From NCBI GenBank assembly GCA_009782025.1, contig WQUQ01000013.1:1-7961 (forward strand): a DNA stretch of 7,961 nt, given 5' to 3'. The position numbers were made by a program, and so were the translations under genes. The notes below the pieces were generated by a model. That model saw only the letters and a program-made list of their open reading frames with translations, was not told where the DNA came from and ran no database searches. This DNA is from Desulfobulbus sp. GTDB taxonomy: Bacteria; Pseudomonadota; Gammaproteobacteria; Burkholderiales; Rhodocyclaceae. Positions 1 to 4,909 of the stretch are shown here, piece by piece. How positions within the stretch are numbered: the first letter of the stretch is position 1; each line of letters opens with the position of its first letter.

Positions 1-49
1 GCAATCCAGGCTGCGGTCTGGATTGCCACGGCACGACGTGCCTCGCAAT
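1..49. repeat. Palindromic intergenic repeat (REP-like), cut by window edge
   Basis: Two overlapping inverted repeats are visible. GCAATCCAG at 1-9 pairs perfectly with CTGGATTGC at 18-26. ATTGC at 22-26 plus GCACG at 31-35 pairs with CGTGC at 37-41 plus GCAAT at 45-49, with a small internal bulge. The two foldings compete for the same middle arm. This layout resembles the dispersed palindromic repeats with a GCAATGAC end that occur in intergenic DNA of many bacteria. That family assignment is from memory of their general look, and copy number cannot be tested here. The element lies just downstream of the stop codon of the minus-strand kinase gene, so it could also help end that transcript, although no T-run follows it. 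Confidence 0.5.
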
Positions 50-80
50 GACGATGGATTCTGAACGCATCATTCAATAC

Positions 81-1514
81 TTAATGGCCGGGTGAATAGC
101 CCGGCAACACCTGTTCCAGCCATCGCGCCAGCACCGAATCCGCCGGCCAGTTGCGCAGCAAGCGTTCCCGGTCGCGCCGCCAGGCGCGGGCGAAGGCGGA
201 GGCCGAGCGATGTTCGGTCAGAGCGTCGAGGTCGATCAGTACGATCCGTCCGGCGTGCCACAGCAGGTTGGTGGCTTTCAGGTCGCCGTGGGTGATGCGT
301 AGCCGGTACAGCAACGCGAACAATTCGCGCAGCACCTGTTGCATGGCCGGTTCCGGCTCTCGCGCCGGGTCGAGCAGAGTTAGTAGATTGACGCCAGGGC
401 AATGCTCGGCGATGAAGAAAGCGCGGCCGCGCAGCGCGCCCCGGCGTTCCTCGACCAGCGCCAGCGCCCGTGGCGTGGCGATGCCGTAGAAATCGAGGCG
501 ATGCGCTGTCTGCCAGGAATGCCAGGCGCGGCTGGGTCGCCACAGGCGCGACAGCGCATGCCGCCAGTGTTTGAGGTTGTAGCGCTTGACGACCACGGTT
601 CGCCCGCCCGCCTCGACGGCGGCGACTGTACAGGTGTTGCCGTTTTTCAGAAGCTGGCCGGCAGCCATTGCGGCATCCGGGCTCGCCAGCAAAGGCTGCA
701 ACCCCGGCGCTTCGTCGCGCAAAACGGCGGTGAAGCGGCGGAAGGTTTTTTGCACCGCGAACGGGCTGCAATCGCGCACGGTCTTGGCGAGATAGCGGCG
801 CAAGCGCCGTTGCCGGGCGGCGATCACCGCCGCATCGAGCGCCTTGGCGTCGACCTGTCGGCCCCAGGCTTGCAACAATTGCTGGCGCTGCCCGTCCCAG
901 ACGGGTTCCAGTTCGGCCAGTAGCCGGGCCAGATTGGCCAGTTGACCGGCGGCCGAGGCGTCCGCGCGCACGCCGTCGCCGTCGATCAGGAGCAGTAGCC
1001 CCTGATGGAGCAGAAAATTGCCAAAGTGCGGATCGTGCTGCACCAACCCGGCGTCATGTAGACGGCCGAGCAGCCGCATGGCCGATAAGAGCGGTGGTAA
1101 CTCGATGGGCGCCGACCAGTGTTCTTTCAGGGCCGCCGCGCCGTCGAGCCATTCGGTGAGCACGAGGTAACCGCCTTCGCCGATGGGGCCGGCGAAGCGC
1201 AGGGCTGGCGTCGGCAGGCCGGCGGCAAGCAGCGCAGTCAGACCCGCGCGCTCGCGCTCGCCATGCCGGATCGCCTCGTCGCCGATGAACAATTTGGCGA
1301 ATGCCGGCTCACCGTTACACAGCGCCAGACCGGCCAGACGCTTGTCCGGCAAGAGGCGCAGCAGACGGGTGAATTCCAGCCGGCCGCCATCCGGCAAGGT
1401 CAAGGCGAAGGGCAAGGCTGGCGCGCGCCCGGCCTGGCGCAGGCTGGCCAGCGATGCGATGGGGGCCTGGCTTGCCGTTGCGCGCAGCAGGTCAGGCGGC
1501 GGCGATGTTTTCAA
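81..1514 (-). CDS. Tandem LPS-kinase-like protein (two InaA/WaaP/KdkA-type kinase domains)
   Basis: The 477-residue product carries two complete small-molecule-kinase-like domains in a row. Domain 1 (about residues 45-245) has a candidate ATP-binding lysine K74 in AKLF, a catalytic loop HDPHFGN at 160-166 and a metal-binding IDGD at 177-180. Domain 2 (about 285-470) has K310 in VVVKRYN, HGDLKATN at 409-416 and IDLD at 427-430. The spacing from catalytic Asp to Asn (5) and to the metal-site Asp (17) is the same in both halves, so both look catalytically intact. In the LPS-kinase clan such domains phosphorylate heptose or Kdo of the LPS inner core, and related ones act on proteins; the substrate here is unknown. 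There is no signal peptide or membrane segment, so it is probably cytoplasmic. The start is uncertain: the frame opens only at a TTG (1514) with a weak GGA upstream, a stop lies 11 codons before it, and no in-frame ATG occurs until residue 146. A terminator upstream separates it from the phasins. Confidence 0.8.
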   Translation of the reverse strand: MKTSPPPDLLRATASQAPIASLASLRQAGRAPALPFALTLPDGGRLEFTRLLRLLPDKRLAGLALCNGEPAFAKLFIGDEAIRHGERERAGLTALLAAGLPTPALRFAGPIGEGGYLVLTEWLDGAAALKEHWSAPIELPPLLSAMRLLGRLHDAGLVQHDPHFGNFLLHQGLLLLIDGDGVRADASAAGQLANLARLLAELEPVWDGQRQQLLQAWGRQVDAKALDAAVIAARQRRLRRYLAKTVRDCSPFAVQKTFRRFTAVLRDEAPGLQPLLASPDAAMAAGQLLKNGNTCTVAAVEAGGRTVVVKRYNLKHWRHALSRLWRPSRAWHSWQTAHRLDFYGIATPRALALVEERRGALRGRAFFIAEHCPGVNLLTLLDPAREPEPAMQQVLRELFALLYRLRITHGDLKATNLLWHAGRIVLIDLDALTEHRSASAFARAWRRDRERLLRNWPADSVLARWLEQVLPGYSPGH

Positions 1515-1576
1515 TAGTTTCCAAAATCCAGGTGATAACCTTTGTCATTTTCACGCGGCATGGCGTATCCGCAAAG

Positions 1577-1601
1577 AAAAACCCGCCACTGGCGGGTTTT
1601 T
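1577..1601. terminator. Symmetrical (bidirectional) intrinsic terminator
   Basis: AAAAACCCGCC (1577-1587) pairs perfectly with GGCGGGTTTTT (1591-1601) around a 3-nt loop. A GC-rich stem is followed by five T on either strand, so it can stop transcription in both directions. On the minus strand it lies after the phasin locus and before the kinase gene, so it should isolate the kinase from the strongly expressed phasins. No plus-strand gene to the left obviously needs it. Confidence 0.85.
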
Positions 1602-1622
1602 GACCACGGCGCAAGCGAGAAA

Positions 1623-1640
1623 CCCGGCCTTCAGGCCGGG
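1623..1640. repeat. GC-rich hairpin 1 of a similar pair
   Basis: CCCGGCCT (1623-1630) pairs with AGGCCGGG (1633-1640) around TC, a perfect 8-bp stem. There is no T-run on either side, so it is not a standard terminator. It has the same CTTCAG-type tip (here CCTTCAGG) as the hairpin at 1700-1719, which suggests a REP-like element pair. Confidence 0.55.
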
Positions 1641-1699
1641 GTCAAGCGAGCCCAGCGTGATTTCGGCGCCGCAGGCACCCCAAACTCGTGGCGAGGAAG

Positions 1700-1719
1700 C
1701 TCCGGGCTTCAGCCCGGAG
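1700..1719. repeat. GC-rich hairpin 2 of a similar pair
   Basis: CTCCGGGCT (1700-1708) pairs perfectly with AGCCCGGAG (1711-1719) around TC. Its tip matches the hairpin at 1623-1640, and about 60 bp separate the two. It lies just downstream of the phasin stop on the minus strand. It may be a REP-like element that protects the 3' end of the phasin mRNA, but that role is inference. Confidence 0.55.
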
Positions 1720-1736
1720 TGACTCACAATCCTGGG

Positions 1737-1757
1737 AAAACCGGCTTACTTGCCGGT
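1737..1757 (-). terminator. Short terminator overlapping the distal phasin stop codon
   Basis: On the minus strand ACCGGC and GCCGGT (outer limits 1757 and 1740) form a 6-bp stem whose loop AAGTAA contains the TAA stop codon of the phasin. TTTT follows, counting one paired T. The stem is short and the T-run brief, so it is a moderate terminator at best. The stronger one at 1577-1601 backs it up. Confidence 0.45.
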
Positions 1758-2318
1758 CGCCTTCCTGGCGGCGGCGCTGGTGGCGCTGCTGCTCTTGGCG
1801 GCGGGCGCGATGGCCTTGGTGGCGGCTTGCAGGTTGGCTTCGGCGATGTCCGACAATTGTTTGGCCATCGTGCTCATGCTGTCGAACGCCTTGGATGAGG
1901 CGTTCAGCATCGATTCCATGCTGGCGGCGAAAACGTCGCCGCCAGCCGGGGCCGTTTTGGCCTTGGCGACGACGCTGGAGGCATGCTTGTTGAAGCTGCT
2001 GTACTGCGCTTCCATGACGGCGGTGATTTCCTTCTGCATCTCGGTAACCAGGTCATAGACGCTGCGCGAGTAATCGACGACCTTCTCGACGTTCGGCTTG
2101 GCCAGTTCGCTGTTCAGCTTGGCGGCTTCGTTGACGTCCTTGGCCGCCATCAACTGCTGGGTGTTGGCAACCGTGTTGTTGAAGAATTCGCGGGTGGCCG
2201 CCAGGTTCAGCGCCGTCAGGCGCTCGATGCCGGTGAAGGCGGTGCGCAGCAGCGACATCATGACTTCGGTGTTGGCCTTTTGCGCGACGGCCAGTTGTTC
2301 CATATTCGGGTTGCTCAT
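1746..2318 (-). CDS. phaP: Phasin family protein (PHA granule-associated), distal copy
   Basis: The 190-residue protein is of the betaproteobacterial PhaP type (phasin_2 family). Phasins coat the surface of polyhydroxyalkanoate granules in the cytoplasm and control their number and size. The sequence is alanine-rich and mostly predicted helix, with the family core LAKPNVEKVVDYSRSVYDL at residues 72-90 preceded by AAKDVNEA at 58-65. The C-terminal tail (about 165-190) is rich in Ala, Lys and Ser, as is common in phasins. It aligns without gaps to the neighbouring phasin over about the first 125 residues. I place the start at the third of three consecutive ATG codons (2318), because GGAG at 2325-2328 is then at normal spacing. 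The longer in-frame start at 2360 would begin inside the upstream terminator. A terminator lies between it and the proximal phasin, so it probably depends on read-through or an unseen weak promoter. The Ser/Ala-rich tail differs from its paralogue. Confidence 0.9.
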   Translation of the reverse strand: MSNPNMEQLAVAQKANTEVMMSLLRTAFTGIERLTALNLAATREFFNNTVANTQQLMAAKDVNEAAKLNSELAKPNVEKVVDYSRSVYDLVTEMQKEITAVMEAQYSSFNKHASSVVAKAKTAPAGGDVFAASMESMLNASSKAFDSMSTMAKQLSDIAEANLQAATKAIAPAAKSSSATSAAARKATGK

Positions 2319-2324
2319 CATCAT

Positions 2325-2328
2325 CTCC
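2325..2328 (-). promoter_or_regulatory. Ribosome binding site that sets the distal phasin start
   Basis: GGAG on the minus strand directly abuts a run of three ATG codons. Only the third ATG, at 2318, has a workable spacing of six bases. This decides the start and gives the N-terminus MSNPNMEQ. Confidence 0.7.
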
Positions 2329-2358
2329 AGTCCAGGTTTTACTTGCAGTGGATGAAAC

Positions 2359-2382
2359 AAAACCCCCGCCAGGCGGCGGGGG
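2359..2382 (-). terminator. Strong terminator between the two phasins
   Basis: On the minus strand CCCCCGCC (2382-2375) and GGCGGGGG (2370-2363) form a perfect 8-bp GC stem with a 4-nt loop, followed by TTTTGTTT. It begins 18 bases after the stop codon of the proximal phasin. It should end most transcripts there and leave the distal phasin with only read-through. Confidence 0.85.
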
Positions 2383-2399
2383 TCGGGTGAAGCGGCGTG

Positions 2400-2951
2400 T
2401 TACTTGCTCTTCTTGGCAGCCTGGCCGACAGCCTTGACCGTCGCATTGGTGGCGGCGGCGACGTTGGCTTCGGTGATTTCAGCGACTTGCTTGGCGGCCT
2501 TGTTCAGGTTGTCGAAAGCCGAGTTGGCGGCGGCGAGGGCGCTCTTGACCGCGGCAACGGCGACATCGGAGCCAGCCGGGGCGGATTTGGCGGCCTTGTC
2601 CAGCAGATCGGCGACTTGCTTCTGAAAGCCGGAGAACTGGGTTTCCATGGTTTTCGACAGTTCTTCCTGGGCCTGGGCGGAGATTTCATAGACGCTGCGC
2701 GAGTAGGCAACGGCCTTCTCGACGTTGGGCTGGGCCAGGGAAGCCTGGATCGACAGGGCTTCCTGAACGTCCTTGGCGCCGAACAGCGCCTTGGTGCCGG
2801 AAACGGAATCTTCCAGAACCGAGCGGGCGGTGTTCAGGTTGAGGGCGGCGATACGTTCGGCGGAAGCCAGGGCGGCATTGGCAACCGACAGCAGGGAGTC
2901 GACAGCGGCCTTGTTGGCGGCGGCGAATTGTTCGGGGGTCGTGAAGCTCAT
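2400..2951 (-). CDS. phaP: Phasin family protein (PHA granule-associated), promoter-proximal copy
   Basis: The 183-residue phasin_2-type protein binds the surface of PHA granules. It has the family core LAQPNVEKAVAYSRSVYEI at residues 72-90, after GAKDVQEA at 58-65. The composition is Ala-rich, almost wholly helical and free of membrane segments, and it ends in a basic tail (AAKKSK). The start ATG at 2951 has an excellent ribosome site, AGGAG at 2958-2962, six bases away. It is the first gene behind a consensus sigma70 promoter at 3046-3073 with a long AT-rich palindrome next to it, so it is probably the main, strongly expressed and regulated phasin. It is a paralogue of the downstream phasin: the cores are nearly the same and the DNA encoding them is also very similar (2053-2105 against 2686-2738, 47 of 53 bases by my count). 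Family assignment is firm; the suffix number of the gene cannot be given. Confidence 0.92.
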   Translation of the reverse strand: MSFTTPEQFAAANKAAVDSLLSVANAALASAERIAALNLNTARSVLEDSVSGTKALFGAKDVQEALSIQASLAQPNVEKAVAYSRSVYEISAQAQEELSKTMETQFSGFQKQVADLLDKAAKSAPAGSDVAVAAVKSALAAANSAFDNLNKAAKQVAEITEANVAAATNATVKAVGQAAKKSK

Positions 2952-3002
2952 GAAAATCTCCTGAATATTGAAAAGGAATCCGACGAGGTACTACAAACCG
3001 TT

Positions 3003-3033
3003 GCAGGGCTGCCACCACTCGTGCTGCACTGCA
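3003..3033 (-). promoter_or_regulatory. TGC-rich palindromes in the phasin leader (candidate repressor site)
   Basis: The leader holds GCAG-GG-CTGC at 3003-3012, GTGC-T-GCAC at 3021-3029 and TGCA-C-TGCA at 3025-3033. The last two lie just downstream of the predicted transcription start near 3039. PhaR-type repressors of phasin genes are known to bind TGC-rich palindromic DNA near phasin promoters, so this is a reasonable candidate site. The link to PhaR is inference, and no phaR gene is in the window. Confidence 0.4.
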
Positions 3034-3045
3034 TCATGGTTTTCA

Positions 3046-3073
3046 ATTATAGGAAGGACGGTTACATTGTCAA
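3046..3073 (-). promoter_or_regulatory. Consensus sigma70 promoter for the proximal phasin
   Basis: On the minus strand a perfect -35 box TTGACA (3073-3068) and a perfect -10 box TATAAT (3051-3046) are separated by 16 bp. The predicted start point is near 3039, giving a leader of about 88 bases before the phasin ATG at 2951. Such an exact match in a GC-rich genome implies high expression when it is not repressed, which suits an abundant granule coat protein. Confidence 0.85.
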
Positions 3074-3074
3074 C

Positions 3075-3101
3075 AATTATTTGTGCGGTGCACAAATAAT
3101 T
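3075..3101. promoter_or_regulatory. Perfect 12-bp inverted repeat abutting the phasin -35 box (operator or UP element)
   Basis: AATTATTTGTGC (3075-3086) and GCACAAATAATT (3090-3101) form a perfect palindrome with a 3-nt centre. One base separates it from the -35 box, so it covers roughly -36 to -62. That position suits an activator site, a repressor operator or an AT-rich UP element. The GTGC-N3-GCAC core resembles the TGC motifs in the leader, which hints that one dimeric regulator may bind both. No T-run follows, and the stem is partly AT, so a terminator is unlikely. Confidence 0.65.
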
Positions 3102-3110
3102 TTACCTAAT

Positions 3111-3132
3111 CAAAATCAGCGACTTGTCGCTG
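3111..3132 (-). terminator. Probable terminator of the kdsD-kdsC-lptC-lptA operon
   Basis: CAGCGAC (3117-3123) pairs with GTCGCTG (3126-3132). On the minus strand the stem is followed by ATTTTG. It lies about 40 bases after the lptA stop and upstream of the phasin promoter. The T-run is short, so the strength is moderate, but the position fits the end of the operon. Confidence 0.55.
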
Positions 3133-3171
3133 TCGCGGCGGCTGTTGGCGGGGCCTGGATCGGTCGCGGCG

Positions 3172-3792
3172 CTAGGGGCGCGCGCCCCCTTCGTCGATGC
3201 CGGCAGCGCCTTTCAGTTCGAGCGACATGCCGTTCGTGGCCGACCGTTGTTCGCTCGTCGCGCCGCCGCTCCGGGTATCGCCCTTGGGCTGGATGACGGC
3301 GCGCACGCGCGGCGGCGGGGCGCTGGGGCTGGTCTTTTCGCCGGCGGTGACGAGATATTTGTCGTTGACGGCGTCGTACCAGATGTAATCGCCACGAATT
3401 TCATCGGCGCCGCTCCTGACCCAGGCGCGGTGGAACAGTTGGACGATCTCGCTGTTGCTGTTGTATTCGATGCGCTCGGCTTCGCCTTCGAGATAGTCGT
3501 CACGCCCCTCGCGCTTCTGGCGGAAGCGGGCCAGCCCGCCCGGGCCGCCGAAGGCGGTGCCAATCTGGAAACCGTACTCGTCCTCGGTGATGACGACGCG
3601 ATCGGCCTTGAGCAGCATCGTGCCCTTGGTGATGACGACATCGCCTTCGAGAATCTGGATTTTCTTGGCGTCGTCGATGGTGAGGCGATTGGCTTCCAGA
3701 TGCATCGGCTTGTCGCGGTCGGCCCGTTCGGCGAGGGCGGCGGCGGGCGCGAGCAGGAGGGAGGCGGCAAGGAGGGCGAGGCGTGCGTTCAT
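3172..3792 (-). CDS. lptA: LPS transport periplasmic protein LptA
   Basis: The 206-residue precursor begins with a clear Sec signal peptide (hydrophobic about residues 4-20, likely cleavage after ALA at 21). The OstA/LptA-type beta-jellyroll domain follows, from about residue 28 to 150, with the typical opening DKPMHLEANRLTIDDAKK and the segment LEGDVVITKGTMLLKADRV. LptA molecules form the periplasmic bridge that carries LPS from LptC in the inner membrane to LptD in the outer membrane. After the core is a Pro/Gly/Ser-rich tail (about 155-206) that looks disordered, making the protein about 20 residues longer than the E. coli one. The ATG overlaps the lptC stop in an ATGA, indicating translational coupling. 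Unlike the usual betaproteobacterial order, no lptB follows. Confidence 0.95.
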   Translation of the reverse strand: MNARLALLAASLLLAPAAALAERADRDKPMHLEANRLTIDDAKKIQILEGDVVITKGTMLLKADRVVITEDEYGFQIGTAFGGPGGLARFRQKREGRDDYLEGEAERIEYNSNSEIVQLFHRAWVRSGADEIRGDYIWYDAVNDKYLVTAGEKTSPSAPPPRVRAVIQPKGDTRSGGATSEQRSATNGMSLELKGAAGIDEGGARP

Positions 3793-4376
3793 GGCGTTTT
3801 TTGCGCGGGGCGAATGTATACGCCCGTGACCTGCGATTGCAACACAAACGTCGACGTATTGGTATCGAGATGGGCGCCGACGCCTTTGGCCCAGGATTGC
3901 GCCTGGGTGATTTCGACCGGGCTGGCGGTAAAGGCAATGCCCAGATCGGGCTGGACGGTGAGGTCGGGCATGCGGGCGCGCAGTTCGGGATTACCGGTGG
4001 TGGCGGCGCGGACGACGTTGACGTTGTCCCACAGGAATACCGTTTCGCCTTGTGAGCTGACCAGCGCCTGGTCGGACGAAAAGGTCAGCGGCGGTTTGTC
4101 CGGGCGGTAGCTGATGAGGACCGGCGAGCGCAGTCTGGATGAATCGTCGTCCGGGAAATGTTCGAGCCAGGGGGCCATCAGGCGATATTTGACCTGGCCG
4201 CTGGCATCGAAGCGGCTGACGGTGAAGTTTTCCGCGATGGTGTCGGGATCGTGGCGCTGCCTGCCGTCGTGTCGCGGCTCCTCGATCTTGACCGCGCTTT
4301 GCAGCCAGAAACTGAGACCGGCCAGCAAGGCGACCAGGATGATCGGGAAAAGCTGCCCCTGCCAGTTTTTCATCAT
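3789..4376 (-). CDS. lptC: LPS export system protein LptC
   Basis: The 195-residue protein has one N-terminal membrane anchor (about residues 9-26, LFPIILVALLAGLSFWL) and then a periplasmic LptC-family jellyroll domain. It contains the typical stretch FTVSRFDASGQVKYRLMAPWLEHFPDDDSS at about 51-80. LptC sits in the LptB2FG complex at the inner membrane and passes LPS to LptA. The start overlaps the kdsC stop in an ATGA, and the next codon is also ATG, so the true start could be one residue later. It overlaps lptA downstream in the same way. The length is close to the E. coli protein (191). Confidence 0.93.
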   Translation of the reverse strand: MMKNWQGQLFPIILVALLAGLSFWLQSAVKIEEPRHDGRQRHDPDTIAENFTVSRFDASGQVKYRLMAPWLEHFPDDDSSRLRSPVLISYRPDKPPLTFSSDQALVSSQGETVFLWDNVNVVRAATTGNPELRARMPDLTVQPDLGIAFTASPVEITQAQSWAKGVGAHLDTNTSTFVLQSQVTGVYIRPAQKTP

Positions 4377-4909
4377 GCGCCCAGGTAGGGGGCAAAAGCC
4401 GCCGCCAGCTTGTCCTGAGCGGCGAGGATGAATTCGCAGGCTTCGCGCACCGCGCCGCCCCCGCCGCCGGTTGCGGTGACGAGGTGGGCGCCTGCCTTGA
4501 CGATGGGCCGGGCGTTGGCCGGGGCGATGGCGAGGCCGCAGCGGGTCATCGCCGGCAGGTCGATCAGATCGTCGCCCATGAAGGCGCAGGCTTCCCAGGC
4601 TAGGCCGAGCCGGTCGAGCAGAGCGGCAACGGTGGCCGCCTTGTCGGCGACGCCCTGAAAAACGTGGGCTATGCCGAGATCGGCGGCGCGCGCGGCGACG
4701 ACGCCGGAATCGCGGCCGGTGACGATGGCCAGCGCAAAACCGGCGCGCTGCATCAGCTTCAAGCCGAGGCCATCCTGGACGTTGAAGGTTTTCAATTCGC
4801 CGCCGTCGTCGGTGTAATGCAGGCCGCCATCGGTCATCACGCCGTCGATGTCGAAGGCGACCAGCCTGATGCGGGCGGCGCGGGAGTTGACGTCAATGAG
4901 AGCCGTCAT
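4373..4909 (-). CDS. kdsC: 3-deoxy-D-manno-octulosonate 8-phosphate phosphatase KdsC
   Basis: The 178-residue HAD-superfamily phosphatase removes phosphate from Kdo-8-phosphate to give free Kdo, the inner sugar of LPS. All HAD motifs are present: the nucleophile and acid in FDIDGVMTDG (D20, D22), motif II T64 in IVTGRDS, the motif III lysine K90 in VADK, and motif IV GDDLIDLP (D113, D114, D117). The short capless form with the FNVQDGLGLK segment (42-51) is typical of KdsC. It starts at 4909, sharing one base with the kdsD stop (TGATG), and ends in an ATGA overlap with lptC, so it is tightly coupled in the operon. Nothing is missing. Confidence 0.95.
   Translation of the reverse strand: MTALIDVNSRAARIRLVAFDIDGVMTDGGLHYTDDGGELKTFNVQDGLGLKLMQRAGFALAIVTGRDSGVVAARAADLGIAHVFQGVADKAATVAALLDRLGLAWEACAFMGDDLIDLPAMTRCGLAIAPANARPIVKAGAHLVTATGGGGGAVREACEFILAAQDKLAAAFAPYLGA

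Noticed and set aside
1620..1725. CRISPR-like repeat-spacer unit formed by the two similar hairpins
   Set aside because: There are only two imperfect copies with different arms and one spacer, and no cas genes; a REP-like pair is the better reading.
2319..2360. N-terminal extension of the distal phasin by 14 codons
   Set aside because: That start lies at the end of the upstream terminator and lacks a ribosome site, whereas GGAG precedes the ATG at 2318.
2397..3296. Long plus-strand open frame of 299 codons opposite the proximal phasin
   Set aside because: It is Gly-rich, antisense to the well-supported phasin and runs through its promoter; it is a by-product of the codon bias of the real gene.
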